Assembly (NCBI GenBank): GCA_007126095.1
Contig: SLBZ01000015.1
Span: 62,001-126,000 of the forward strand
Reading direction: 5' to 3'
Source of the DNA: Aquisalimonas sp.
Lineage (GTDB): Bacteria; Pseudomonadota; Gammaproteobacteria; Nitrococcales; Aquisalimonadaceae
Length of the DNA: 64,000 nt
Below are positions 8,853 through 17,721 of this stretch, in pieces. Within the stretch, counting starts at the first letter, position 1. Every line of letters begins with the position of its first letter. A program made the position numbers and the translations under genes. Under the pieces are notes generated by a model. That model was not told the origin of the DNA. It saw only the letters and a list, made by a program, of their open reading frames with translations, and did not search any database.

Positions 8853-9892
8853 GCCGCCGGCAGCGCCGACGTGCGCCCGCGCCCGTTCCGCTTGGCGTGG
8901 CGCAGAGCGGCGTCGGCACGGTGGAACACGGCGTCCACCGTCGTGTCGGAGGGCGCCAGCTCGGCGACACCCAGGCTGACGGAGCACAGGGCGCGGGCGC
9001 TCACCGCCTCACGGATGCGCTCCGCCGTGGCGTGGGCGCGGCCGAGATCCGCCTCCGGCAGCAGAATCATGAACTCGTCGCCGCCGACGCGGCCCAGCCG
9101 GTCGCTGCTGCGCAGATCCTCCTGGGCCGTGCGCACCAGATCCACTAGGACCATGTCGCCGTAGTGATGCCCGCGCTCGTCGTTGAAGGTCTTGAATTCG
9201 TCCACGTCCAGCATTACCGCTGACAGGCCGGTGCCGTAGCGCCGTGCCCGCTCGTACTCCCCGGCCGCCGCCTCGTAAAGGTAGCGACGGTTGAAGGCGT
9301 GGGTCAGACCGTCGCGATTGGCCTGTTCCTCCAGCTGCCGGTTCAGTGCTTCCAGTTCGCGGGTGCGCTCGATCACGCGCTGCTCAAGGCGCTCGTTCTG
9401 CTGCTCCAGCGCCAACCGCGCCCGGTGGATGTCGGTGACGTCCTGGGAGATGCCGAACAGGTGGCGAATCACCCCGTCACGGGCGCGGATGGGCATGAGC
9501 AGGGTGATCCAGTAGCCGTCCTGCGGCGTGCCGTCCATGCCGTCGTAGACGCCCCGTTCCTCGTAGCGCATGGGTTCGCCGCGCTCCACGCAGCGGCGAT
9601 ACCTGGCAATGACGTCCCAGCATCCCGGTTCCGGCATGAGTTCGTCGATGCGTTTGCCGATGCACGCCCCGGGCGGCAGATTCAGCATCGCCTCCTGGGC
9701 GGGATTGACCGCCTCAACCAGGAAGTCGCCGTTGTCGGCCACCCGGATGACGAACATGTTCTCCGGGAAGTGCTTCCAGAGGTCCCGGATGAACTGCCAG
9801 GCGTCATCAATGCCGATGGCGGCAAGCGGATGACTGCTGTCATGTCGACGATCGTGAGTCATGAACGAGCCCGCCAACCCCTCATGGTGCAT
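8828..9892 (-). CDS. PAS-GGDEF diguanylate cyclase
   Basis: A 354-residue protein with an N-terminal PAS domain (about 30-155; GISQDVTDIHRAR is the typical PAC end), a short coiled coil (about 155-190) and a GGDEF domain (about 195-345). The active-site loop is GGDEF, and RSSD five residues upstream is an intact product-inhibition I-site, so it should make cyclic di-GMP under feedback control. No membrane segment; the signal is sensed in the cytoplasm. An alternative ATG at 9862 would remove ten residues; neither start has a good Shine-Dalgarno sequence, so the N-terminus is uncertain. Confidence 0.88.
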   Translation of the reverse strand: MHHEGLAGSFMTHDRRHDSSHPLAAIGIDDAWQFIRDLWKHFPENMFVIRVADNGDFLVEAVNPAQEAMLNLPPGACIGKRIDELMPEPGCWDVIARYRRCVERGEPMRYEERGVYDGMDGTPQDGYWITLLMPIRARDGVIRHLFGISQDVTDIHRARLALEQQNERLEQRVIERTRELEALNRQLEEQANRDGLTHAFNRRYLYEAAAGEYERARRYGTGLSAVMLDVDEFKTFNDERGHHYGDMVLVDLVRTAQEDLRSSDRLGRVGGDEFMILLPEADLGRAHATAERIREAVSARALCSVSLGVAELAPSDTTVDAVFHRADAALRHAKRNGRGRTSALPAAHASPESG

Positions 9893-10029
9893 TTTGTTTC
9901 TAAATTCTGTACTGACCGATCCTCCTGCATTTCCGCGTCTGCCGCAAGCTGACGACAGGTCCGTCGGGGTTGCATCGGCGGTTATACTGATCTGTCCATT
10001 TCATGTGCGACTGACAAGGAGCGGACAGC

Positions 10030-10473
10030 ATGCGTTGTTACTTTGCCGGGGCCCTGTTCAATCTGGCCGAGAAGCGGTTCAACCGCGAACTGACGGACGC
10101 GGTGCGGGCCCGCCACGCAGGCGTGGAGTTCATCCTGCCCCAGGAGCGGGCGGCGCAGTTCCTGCACCGTGATGACTGGTCGGCGCGCATGTTCGACGAC
10201 TGCCTCGCCATGATCGATGCCAGCGACGCGGTCGTGACCATTCTCGACGGCCCGGACGCGGATTCCGGCACCAGCCTGGAGCTGGGCTACGCCTACGCCC
10301 GGGGCCTGCCGATCATCGGCATCCGCACCGATTTTCGCGGCTCCGAGGACCGCGGCCTCAACCTGATGCTCGCCAACGTCTGTACCACGCTGCTGCTCGA
10401 GTCCCTGGACGATCTGGATGCCCTGGCGGATCAGGTCACGGAGGCACTGCAGGCGCTGCCCGAGGCACATTGA
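10030..10473 (+). CDS. Nucleoside 2-deoxyribosyltransferase-family protein
   Basis: A 147-residue Rossmann-like protein with the family pattern: YFAGALFNLAE near the N-terminus, a central DDCLAMIDASDAVVTILDG and GTSLELGYAYARG, where the Glu would be the catalytic nucleophile. These enzymes transfer or hydrolyse the N-glycosidic bond of (deoxy)nucleosides in salvage; some members act on nucleotides. AAGGAG seven bases upstream supports the start. It stands alone, 85 bases before the FAD dehydrogenase gene. Confidence 0.85.
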   Translation: MRCYFAGALFNLAEKRFNRELTDAVRARHAGVEFILPQERAAQFLHRDDWSARMFDDCLAMIDASDAVVTILDGPDADSGTSLELGYAYARGLPIIGIRTDFRGSEDRGLNLMLANVCTTLLLESLDDLDALADQVTEALQALPEAH

Positions 10474-10558
10474 TGTGACAAGGTGTCTTGCCTCCGGAGG
10501 GCGTTCGCGGCGAGAGTACGGCTGACAACCGCATCCACAACAACAACGGGGGAGACGC

Positions 10559-12217
10559 ATGGAATACGATGCCGATGCAGTGGTCGTGGGCGCCGGGCTG
10601 GCCGGCCTGGTGGCGGCGGCGGAATTGGCCGATGCCGGGCGGCGCGTGATCATCGTCGACCAGGAGCCGGAGCAGAATCTGGGTGGCCAGGCGTTCTGGT
10701 CATTCGGCGGGCTGTTCTTCGTTGACTCCCCCGAGCAGCGCCGCATGGGCATTCGCGACTCCCGCGAGCTGGCGTGGCAGGACTGGCTCGGCACCGCAGG
10801 CTTCGACCGCGACGAGGATGCCTGGCCCCGTCGCTGGGCGGAGGCCTACGTGGATTTCGCCGCCGGCGAGAAACGCGCCTGGCTGCGGCAGATGGGGCAC
10901 CGCAGTTTTCCGGTGCTCGGCTGGGCCGAGCGCGGCGGCTACGACGCCACCGGGCATGGCAACTCCGTGCCCCGGTTCCACATCACCTGGGGCACGGGGC
11001 CGGGCCTGGTGGAGCCATTCGAGCGGCGTGTGCGCGCCGCCGCGGAGAAGGGCCTCATCCGGCTGTGTTTTCGCTACCGGGTGGACGAACTGCTGTCCAC
11101 CAACGGCACCATTCACGGCGTGCGCGGCGCCGTGCTGGCCGCCGACAGCGCCGCCCGCGGCGAGTCCTCTTCCCGCGAGGAGGTGGAGCCGTTCAGCTTC
11201 AACGCCCAGGCCGTGATCGTGGCCGCCGGCGGCATCGGCGGCAATCACGAGCTGGTGCGCGCGAACTGGCCCGAACGCCTCGGCACGCCGCCCGAGCGCA
11301 TGGTCTCCGGGGTGCCGGCGCACGTGGACGGGCGCATGCTCGCCATCACCGAGTCCGCCGGTGGCCGGCTGATCAACCGCGACCGCATGTGGCACTACGT
11401 GGAGGGGCTGCAGAACTGGAGCCCGATCTGGCCCCGGCACGGCATCCGTGTGCTGCCCGGGCCGTCGTCGCTGTGGTTCGACGCCCGGGGGCGGCGGTTC
11501 CCGGCCCCGTTGTACCCGGGCTCGGACACCCTGGGCCAGCTTGCCCACATCCAGTCCACCGGCTACGACTACAGCTGGTTCGTGCTCAACCAGAGCATCA
11601 TCCGCAAGGAGTTCGCCCTGTCCGGCTCCGAGCAGAACCCGGATCTCACCGGACGCAGCTGGGGTATGACCGCGAAGCGTGCCGTGGGCAGGAAAGCCAC
11701 GGGGCCGGTGGAGGCGTTCAAGGCGCACGGCGCCGATTTCGTGGTGCGGGATTCCATCGAATCCCTGGTGGCGGGCATGAACGAGCTCAGTGGCGACGGC
11801 TTTCTGGACGCCGCCGACCTGCGCGACCAGATCGCCGCCCGGGACCGGGAGCTGGCTAACCCGTTCACCAAGGATTTCCAGATCATGGCCATGCATAACG
11901 CCCGGCGCTTCCTGGGAGACAAGCTGATCCGCACGGCACGGCCCCACCGGATGCTCGACCCGAAGCAGGGGCCGCTGATCGCAGTGCGGCTCAATATTCT
12001 CACTCGCAAGACCCTGGGCGGGCTGGAGACGGACCTGGAGGCGCGGGTCCTGGGCGCCGACGGCGCACCGGTTCCGGGGCTCTACGCCGTGGGCGAGGCG
12101 GCGGGTTTCGGCGGAGGCGGCATGCACGGCTACCGCTCACTGGAGGGGACCTTTCTCGGCGGGTGCCTCTTCTCGGGCCGGTCCGCCGGCCGTGCGTGTG
12201 CCGCCGCCGTGGCCTGA
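10559..12217 (+). CDS. FAD-binding dehydrogenase (KstD/flavocytochrome c-like)
   Basis: A 552-residue flavoprotein. It opens with the dinucleotide-binding motif VVVGAGLAGLVAAAELADAG (GAGLAG at 11-16) and closes with the second FAD motif GLYAVGEAAGFGGGGMHG. Between lie the capping-domain features of the fumarate reductase/3-ketosteroid dehydrogenase family, including LGGQAFWSFGGLFF. Members are often annotated only as putative FAD-binding dehydrogenases, substrate unknown. No signal peptide or heme motif, so it is probably cytosolic. GGGGGAG before the ATG is a good ribosome-binding site. Confidence 0.85.
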   Translation: MEYDADAVVVGAGLAGLVAAAELADAGRRVIIVDQEPEQNLGGQAFWSFGGLFFVDSPEQRRMGIRDSRELAWQDWLGTAGFDRDEDAWPRRWAEAYVDFAAGEKRAWLRQMGHRSFPVLGWAERGGYDATGHGNSVPRFHITWGTGPGLVEPFERRVRAAAEKGLIRLCFRYRVDELLSTNGTIHGVRGAVLAADSAARGESSSREEVEPFSFNAQAVIVAAGGIGGNHELVRANWPERLGTPPERMVSGVPAHVDGRMLAITESAGGRLINRDRMWHYVEGLQNWSPIWPRHGIRVLPGPSSLWFDARGRRFPAPLYPGSDTLGQLAHIQSTGYDYSWFVLNQSIIRKEFALSGSEQNPDLTGRSWGMTAKRAVGRKATGPVEAFKAHGADFVVRDSIESLVAGMNELSGDGFLDAADLRDQIAARDRELANPFTKDFQIMAMHNARRFLGDKLIRTARPHRMLDPKQGPLIAVRLNILTRKTLGGLETDLEARVLGADGAPVPGLYAVGEAAGFGGGGMHGYRSLEGTFLGGCLFSGRSAGRACAAAVA

Positions 12218-12291
12218 GCCGGGGCGACGAACCGCGCAGTGCGGCGTAAACTACAGGGAGAGCCCGCCGCCACCGACGAGACCGCGACCGC

Positions 12292-12654
12292 ATGAACCCG
12301 AGAGACGTTGTCGATGCCTACCTGCAGGCCATTCTGGACCGGGACCCGGGCGAGGCGCGGCGCTGGCTGGCAGACACGGGATTCTACTACCGCAGCCCCA
12401 TCGAGACCCTGGAGTGCGCCGAAGCGCTGGTCAATCAGTCGTTCATGTCGAGCGGCATCGTGCATCACGTGCGCATGCGCAAGGTCTTTGCGGACGGCGC
12501 GGACGTGTGCCACGTCATGGAGTTCACCGTCCAGATCTCGGACAAATTCACGGTGGATCTGATGCACTGGGCCACGGTGGAGCAGGACCGCATCCAGCGG
12601 ATCGAGACGATCTTCGACGCGTCGCGCTACCGGGAGCTGTTTCCCGTTGAGTGA
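12292..12654 (+). CDS. NTF2/SnoaL-like small protein
   Basis: A 120-residue alpha+beta protein with the nuclear-transport-factor-2 pattern: an N-terminal helix pair (VVDAYLQAILDRDPGEARRW), then strands around YYRSPIETLECAEAL, and a C-terminal strand IQRIETIFDASRYRELF. Such domains can be enzymes or simple binding proteins; nothing here picks one. GGGAG lies upstream. The next gene, a lipoprotein hydrolase, begins 22 bases after the stop, so the two may be cotranscribed. Confidence 0.7.
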   Translation: MNPRDVVDAYLQAILDRDPGEARRWLADTGFYYRSPIETLECAEALVNQSFMSSGIVHHVRMRKVFADGADVCHVMEFTVQISDKFTVDLMHWATVEQDRIQRIETIFDASRYRELFPVE

Positions 12655-12676
12655 GCAAGGACGGTCCGCCTGCGCC

Positions 12677-13681
12677 ATGCTGCGTCCCGCGTTTCTGTTC
12701 CTGATCGCGCTCGTCCTCGCCGCCTGTGCCGGCTCGGGCGAGCGGCCGGTTGGCCCGGGCGCGGAAACGCCGCGGCTGAACGACGACACGATCACGGCCT
12801 CCGACGGCTACCACTTGCCGCTGCACCGCTGGCTGCCGGGTGATGAACCGCGGGCGGTGGTACTGGCACTGCACGGCTTCAACGATCACGGCGGCGCCTT
12901 TGGCGTGCTGGCGGATGACCTCAATGATCAGGGCGTGGCCCTGTACGCCTACGACCAGCGCGGCTTCGGCGGCTCGGAGCCGCGCGGGATCTGGCCGGGC
13001 CGCGACCTGCTGGTGGACGATGCCATCAACACGACGCGCCTGCTCGCCCGGCGTTACCCGGACGCGCCGGTCTTTCTCATGGGCAAGAGCATGGGGGGAG
13101 CGGTGGTGATGCTGGCACTTACCCATGACGACGCGCCGGTGGTCGCCGGCAGCGTGCTGATCGCCCCGGCCGTCTGGGGTGAAGAGGCCATGCCCTGGTA
13201 TCAGCAGTTCGGCCTGTGGCTGGGCGAGACGGTAACGCCCGGCATGCGGCTGTCCGTGGAGCTGGCCCAGGCGCTCGGCAATGAGCCCACTGACGACGAA
13301 GCCGTGCTCGAAGCCCTGAAAGCGGATCCCATGGTGCAGCGGGAGGCGCGCATTGACACCATCGAACGCCTCTCCGAGCTGATGGATGAGGCCCTGGCGG
13401 CCAGTGCCGAACTGCCGGGGCCGACGCTGATCCTGTACGGCGACGAGGACCAGATCATCCCGGCAGAGCCGGTCTGTCTGATGCTGGACAGACTCCCGGA
13501 TCCGGGCTATCAGCCCTGGCGCATGGCGCTCTACCCCGGCGGTTACCACATGCTTACCCGGTACACCGGGGCCGATCAGGTGCACGCCGACATCAACGCC
13601 TGGCTGCGCGATATCGGCGGCCCGCTGCCTTCCGGTCACGAGGTGGAGCGGCGGGAGGCGCAGCGCGTGCTGTGCCCGTGA
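12677..13681 (+). CDS. Alpha/beta hydrolase lipoprotein (monoacylglycerol lipase-like)
   Basis: A 334-residue lipoprotein: a hydrophobic signal followed by the lipobox LAAC (Cys about 17). The mature part is a serine hydrolase of the Hydrolase_4 group: HGFNDHGGAF (oxyanion region), DQRGFGGSEP, nucleophile elbow GKSMGG, catalytic Asp in YGDEDQIIP and His in PGGYHMLTR. That set fits monoacylglycerol lipase or lysophospholipase activity at the membrane. The ATG at 12677 is preferred because it gives a proper signal peptide; the frame is open from a TTG at 12647 inside the previous gene. It ends one base before the convergent glycosylase gene. Confidence 0.85.
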   Translation: MLRPAFLFLIALVLAACAGSGERPVGPGAETPRLNDDTITASDGYHLPLHRWLPGDEPRAVVLALHGFNDHGGAFGVLADDLNDQGVALYAYDQRGFGGSEPRGIWPGRDLLVDDAINTTRLLARRYPDAPVFLMGKSMGGAVVMLALTHDDAPVVAGSVLIAPAVWGEEAMPWYQQFGLWLGETVTPGMRLSVELAQALGNEPTDDEAVLEALKADPMVQREARIDTIERLSELMDEALAASAELPGPTLILYGDEDQIIPAEPVCLMLDRLPDPGYQPWRMALYPGGYHMLTRYTGADQVHADINAWLRDIGGPLPSGHEVERREAQRVLCP

Positions 13682-13682
13682 T

Positions 13683-14321
13683 TCAGCCCGGCAGTTCCGA
13701 GGCGCGCCAGAGGTACCAACTCGCCACCGACCGCCAGGGCGACCAACGCTCGCCGTGAGTCCTCAGAGCGGCCGGTTTCGGCAGCGCATCCAGCCCGTAG
13801 GTCACCGCAAACCCCTTGCGGATGCCCAGATCGTTGACCGGCAGCACGTCCGCACGTCCGAGGTTGAAGATCAGGAGCATCTCCACGGTCCACTGGCCAA
13901 TGCCACGGATGCGGGTCAGGCGTTCGATCAGGGCGTCGTTGTCCAGGTCGTCCATGGCGTCGCCCGGGGGGACCGTGCCGTCCAGCGTTCTGGCCGCCAG
14001 GTCCCGCGCCGCCGCTGTTTTCGCCGTCGAAAGGCCGGCCCCGCGCAGTGTCGTCTCCGGCAGCGCCAGCAGGGCGTCCGGCGTGGGCTGGTGGTCCGGG
14101 AACAGGGCCTTCACCCGCTCATGGATGGTACCGGCCGCACGACCGCTGAGCTGCTGGTAGACGATGGCGCGCAACAGCCCCAGGAACGGGTCCCGGGTGT
14201 TGCGCAGAACCAGCCCGTAGGCGCCGACCCGTTCCATGATGGCGCCCAGGGGCGGGTCCTGGCGCGCCAGTGCCGCGCGCGCGGCACGAACGTCGTACGG
14301 AGGTGGGTGGCCGTCGCTCAT
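13683..14321 (-). CDS. DNA-3-methyladenine glycosylase II family (AlkA-type HhH-GPD)
   Basis: A 212-residue base-excision glycosylase. The helix-hairpin-helix is RIRGIGQWTVEMLLIF, and the catalytic Asp lies in VLPVNDLGIRKG, both diagnostic of AlkA/Mag1-type enzymes that remove alkylated purines. The N-terminal half has LLRAIVYQQLSGRAA, the usual start of the HhH-GPD fold. It is shorter than E. coli AlkA and lacks its N-terminal TBP-like domain, as in Mag1-like forms. The ATG at 14321 is chosen over an upstream TTG (14366) because GGGAG stands eight bases before it. Confidence 0.88.
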   Translation of the reverse strand: MSDGHPPPYDVRAARAALARQDPPLGAIMERVGAYGLVLRNTRDPFLGLLRAIVYQQLSGRAAGTIHERVKALFPDHQPTPDALLALPETTLRGAGLSTAKTAAARDLAARTLDGTVPPGDAMDDLDNDALIERLTRIRGIGQWTVEMLLIFNLGRADVLPVNDLGIRKGFAVTYGLDALPKPAALRTHGERWSPWRSVASWYLWRASELPG

Positions 14322-14438
14322 GGGCGCTCCCGCTGGTCGCTGGACGTTGCGTTGCCGCTGAATCAAAGCACACTACTGACCTGATTGGGAAGCGGGGCTG
14401 TCCAGGGAGAGCGGGTATGCCAACGGCGTTCACGGACG

Positions 14439-16025
14439 CTACGTGATGACGACCTGATTGCGGCCGCCGTTCTTCGCCTTGTAGAGGGCGGAGTCGGCGG
14501 CCATGGTCAGTGTCTCCGCGGTGGCATAGGCGGGGAACGCCGCGATGCCGGCACTGAAGGTGACCGTGAACTGTTTGCCGCCCGCCTCCTGGCGGATGCT
14601 CGCGAAACTGCGCCGGATGCCGTCCAGGGTGCGCATGGCCTGCTCCGCTGTGGCGTCCGGCATGATGACGGCGAACTCCTCGCCGCCGTAGCGGCCGATG
14701 GAGTCCGTGCGCCGTAGTCGCTGCTGGAGGACCCGTGCAAGGCTGCGGATTACTGTGTCGCCTGCCGGGTGGCCGTGGGTGTCGTTGATGTTCTTGAAAT
14801 GGTCGATGTCGAGCATCACGAAGGCGAGACCGCCCTCGCGGCGGCTGGTGCGTCCCACCTCGTTCTCCAGTTCCTCCTTGATCCGCGTGTGGTTGAGCAG
14901 CCCGGTGAGGTTGTCCGTGACCATCAGTGAGCGCAGCTGCCGGGCGCGCCCGGCGCGGATCGCCACCGACCGGATCAGGTGGGCGGGTTCGATGGGCTTG
15001 GTGAGGAAATCGTCGCCGCCGCGGCTCATGGCGTCGAGCTGGCGGTCGACCTGGGTCTCGGACGAGAGAAAGACGATGGGAATGCTCGCGTACCGGGGCA
15101 CCTGCCGGATGACCCTGGCCAGTTCGTTGCCGTCGCACTGGGGCATGTACATGTCCATGAGAATCAGGTCCGTGGCCTGCTCCTCCAGGGCGTCGAGCAC
15201 GTTCATGGGGTCGCTGACGATGTTGGCCCGCATGTCGGCCTGCTCCAGCAGGCTGCCAAAGTAGGTCGCCTGGGTGCGGCTGTCCTCCACCAGCATGATG
15301 TTCAGCGGCTCCGGCATGCGCGCCGGTGCGAGCTTGTCCAGCTGGTCGATCAGGTCGTGGGCGCTGACCGGCTTCACGAGATAGGCCTGAACGCCGACCC
15401 GCGCGGCGCGGAGCCGGCTGCCCATGTCGCCCCTGGAGCTCATGATCAGCGTCTGCGGGCTATTGCCGGCGGCAACCTGCAGGTCGCCGGTCAGGTCGTC
15501 CAGGGAGATCCCGTCGGGCAGGTTGTCCTGGTCCAGAATGACGGACTGCGGGGAGCTGCGGGCCACCTCGTCGCGCAGGGCCTGGTGATCGGGCAGGGTG
15601 GTGGTCTGGTAGCCGAAGTGGATCAGCTGCCTGCGCAGCTCCTGCATGCCCGGCTCGGCCATGTCCGCAAGCAGGTAGACGTCGCCGTGGGAGAGCGCAT
15701 CCGACGCCACCTCGGCACCCCGTTCCTCCTGCACCCGATCCAGGGCCGACAGGTAGTTGCCGACGATATTGCAGAACTCATCGGTGACCGGCTCCTCGCC
15801 GCTCTCGATGGGGGCGCACATGATCTCCACCATGAGCGCCAGTTCGGCGGTCTTGCGCTGACCGTCCCGCCGGGCGGTCTCTGCCAGGCGTCCGGCTGTC
15901 TCACGGAATGCCGTAATTCCCCTGGCGTTCCGGTCCACCTGACGCCAGGCGCGATGCAGGCCGACGATACCCAGCGCGCTCCCGGGCGTTGCGGAACGGC
16001 GGGTCGCGGGAATGTCGTCGTTCAT
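14439..16025 (-). CDS. Dual-receiver GGDEF response regulator
   Basis: A 528-residue protein with a helical N-terminal region (about 1-105), a first receiver-like domain (about 110-230, acceptor in VILDQDNLPDG), a second receiver (about 235-355, MLVEDSRTQA and LILMDMYMPQCDG) and a C-terminal GGDEF domain with an active GGEEF and an RRTD I-site. This is a PleD-like layout: phosphorylation would promote dimerisation and cyclic di-GMP synthesis. The first receiver is weakly conserved and may only aid dimerisation. No cognate kinase is adjacent. The ATG at 16025 is preferred over an open frame extending to 16079. Confidence 0.88.
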   Translation of the reverse strand: MNDDIPATRRSATPGSALGIVGLHRAWRQVDRNARGITAFRETAGRLAETARRDGQRKTAELALMVEIMCAPIESGEEPVTDEFCNIVGNYLSALDRVQEERGAEVASDALSHGDVYLLADMAEPGMQELRRQLIHFGYQTTTLPDHQALRDEVARSSPQSVILDQDNLPDGISLDDLTGDLQVAAGNSPQTLIMSSRGDMGSRLRAARVGVQAYLVKPVSAHDLIDQLDKLAPARMPEPLNIMLVEDSRTQATYFGSLLEQADMRANIVSDPMNVLDALEEQATDLILMDMYMPQCDGNELARVIRQVPRYASIPIVFLSSETQVDRQLDAMSRGGDDFLTKPIEPAHLIRSVAIRAGRARQLRSLMVTDNLTGLLNHTRIKEELENEVGRTSRREGGLAFVMLDIDHFKNINDTHGHPAGDTVIRSLARVLQQRLRRTDSIGRYGGEEFAVIMPDATAEQAMRTLDGIRRSFASIRQEAGGKQFTVTFSAGIAAFPAYATAETLTMAADSALYKAKNGGRNQVVIT

Positions 16026-16124
16026 CAGGCTTCGTCCCTTGTCTGATGGAGAGCAGCATAATTCACCCCTGCGCCCCAACCTGTGACACAGTCGCGGATT
16101 ATGGGCTGATTCTCGGGAGCTTGC

Positions 16125-16901
16125 ATGAATCCGAATGTCCTCGCGCGCCTGCGCCGCTCGGCGGGGCTGGCGCGCTCGTTTCTAGTCTACTGGCGCCCCT
16201 GGCGGCAGTCGGGGCTGCGGCGCCTGTACGCCGGATTTGTCGCGCCGGGAGACCTGGTGTTCGACATCGGCGCTCACCTGGGGGATCGCAGCGCCGCGTT
16301 TGCCGATCTGGGCGCCAGCGTCGTCGCGCTGGAACCACAGCCGCACGTGCGCCGCTGGCTCGCACGTATCGCCGCCCGCCGGACCGGCATCACTGTTTGC
16401 GGGGAGGCCGTCGGCGCTGCAGCGGGCGAGGCGCGACTTTCGGTGAGTGCCGCCAACCCCACCGTTTCCACCCTGAGTGCCGCCTGGCAGGACGCCGTGC
16501 GCGCCGGCAATGCCGGCTTCCGCGGCGTGGCCTGGGACGAGCACGTACCCGTGCCGGTCACCACGCTGGATGCGCTCATCGCCCGTTTCGGCGAACCCGT
16601 CTTCTGCAAGATCGACGTGGAGGGGTACGAAGCGCAGGTGCTGGCGGGGCTCAGCCGGCCGCTGGCCGCGCTCTCCTTCGAGTTCGTCGCCGGCGCCCTG
16701 GGGGAGACGGAGCGCTGTCTGGAGCGCCTGGAAGCCCTGGGCACCTACCGCTACAACGTCATCCCGGGCGAGGGACGCGCGTTTCTGTTCCCGGAGCGGT
16801 GCAGCCACGAGACCATGACGGACTGGCTGCGTGGTGGCGCCGACGGCATCCCTTCCGGCGACATCTACGCATGGCATGACGATCACAGGAGGCAGCCGTG
16901 A
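16125..16901 (+). CDS. FkbM-family methyltransferase
   Basis: A 258-residue SAM-dependent methyltransferase. Motif I is VFDIGAHLGDRS (about 45-56), the acidic ribose-binding strand is VVALEPQPHV, and the FkbM hallmark KIDVEGYEAQVL follows near residue 165. FkbM enzymes usually O-methylate sugars or secondary-metabolite hydroxyls. It overlaps the creatininase-family gene by four bases (ATGA-type), so the two are translated together and open the putative GTP-derived metabolite cluster. Confidence 0.85.
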   Translation: MNPNVLARLRRSAGLARSFLVYWRPWRQSGLRRLYAGFVAPGDLVFDIGAHLGDRSAAFADLGASVVALEPQPHVRRWLARIAARRTGITVCGEAVGAAAGEARLSVSAANPTVSTLSAAWQDAVRAGNAGFRGVAWDEHVPVPVTTLDALIARFGEPVFCKIDVEGYEAQVLAGLSRPLAALSFEFVAGALGETERCLERLEALGTYRYNVIPGEGRAFLFPERCSHETMTDWLRGGADGIPSGDIYAWHDDHRRQP

Positions 16902-17713
16902 CCCAGAGCGTGCGTTACTGGCAGTCGCTGACCACCATGGAGGCGCGCGACGCCGCGGCGGCGGATCCCGTGGTCATCCTGCCGCTCGCCGCCGTGGAGC
17001 AGCACGGGCCGCATTTGCCGCTGGATACCGACCGGATCATCGGCGACGGCCTGATCGAGGAGGCCTTCCGGCAGCTACCCGAGACGTTTCCCGCCTGGGC
17101 CCTGCCAGCGATCACCGTGGGTGCCAGCGGCGAGCATGCGGCGTTTGCCGGCACGCTCAGCCTGGAAGCGGAGACGCTGATCCAGTGCATCTGTGACCAT
17201 GGCCGCGCGGTGGCGGCCACCGGCATTCGGCGACTGGTGCTGAGCAACAGCCACGGCGGCAACCGCGCCGCCATGGACGTGGCGGCGCTGCGTCTGCGGC
17301 GGGAGTGTGGGCTGCTGGTGGTCAAGGCGAACTACTTCCGTTTTCCGCAGCCGGATCCACCCGTACTCGATCCCCACGAGCTCCGGCACGGGCTCCATGG
17401 CGGCGCGCTGGAGACCGCCATGATGCTGCATCTGGCGCCCGCTGCCGTCAGGCAGGAGCATCTGTTCCGTGCGGTCTCCCTGGGTGAGACCCTGGAACGG
17501 GACTGCGCGTATCTGGGGCCGGAGAGTGCCGGCGCGTTCGCGTGGCTGGCGGAGGACCTCAACATGGCCGGGGTCACCGGCGACGCCAGCCGTGCCGATG
17601 CCGGCACCGGGGCCCGGCTGGTGGCGCACTTCGGCGGCGTGCTGGCGGCGCTGATACAGGAGGCCCGGCATTTTCCGCTGGGTGCCCTGGGTGGCCGGAC
17701 ACCCGCCGGGTGA
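16898..17713 (+). CDS. Creatininase-family metal-dependent hydrolase
   Basis: A 271-residue creatininase-fold protein. Metal ligands are all visible: Glu and His in VEQHGPHLPLDTD, the Asp eight residues on, His in SNSHGGN and Glu in GALETAMML. The family includes creatininase, MftE and archaeal ArfB, which deformylates a GTP-derived pyrimidine (FAPy) after GTP cyclohydrolase in flavin and F420 synthesis. Since a GTP cyclohydrolase II gene converges 8 bases away, an amidohydrolase step on a GTP-derived pyrimidine is a reasonable guess. It starts with GTG inside the end of the FkbM gene. Confidence 0.85.
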   Translation: MTQSVRYWQSLTTMEARDAAAADPVVILPLAAVEQHGPHLPLDTDRIIGDGLIEEAFRQLPETFPAWALPAITVGASGEHAAFAGTLSLEAETLIQCICDHGRAVAATGIRRLVLSNSHGGNRAAMDVAALRLRRECGLLVVKANYFRFPQPDPPVLDPHELRHGLHGGALETAMMLHLAPAAVRQEHLFRAVSLGETLERDCAYLGPESAGAFAWLAEDLNMAGVTGDASRADAGTGARLVAHFGGVLAALIQEARHFPLGALGGRTPAG

Positions 17714-17721
17714 CGCCCGGG

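Noticed and set aside
9961..10029. Sigma-70 promoter before the deoxyribosyltransferase-like gene
   Set aside because: TATACT at 9983-9988 has a TTGCAT only 7 bases upstream; spacing is wrong.
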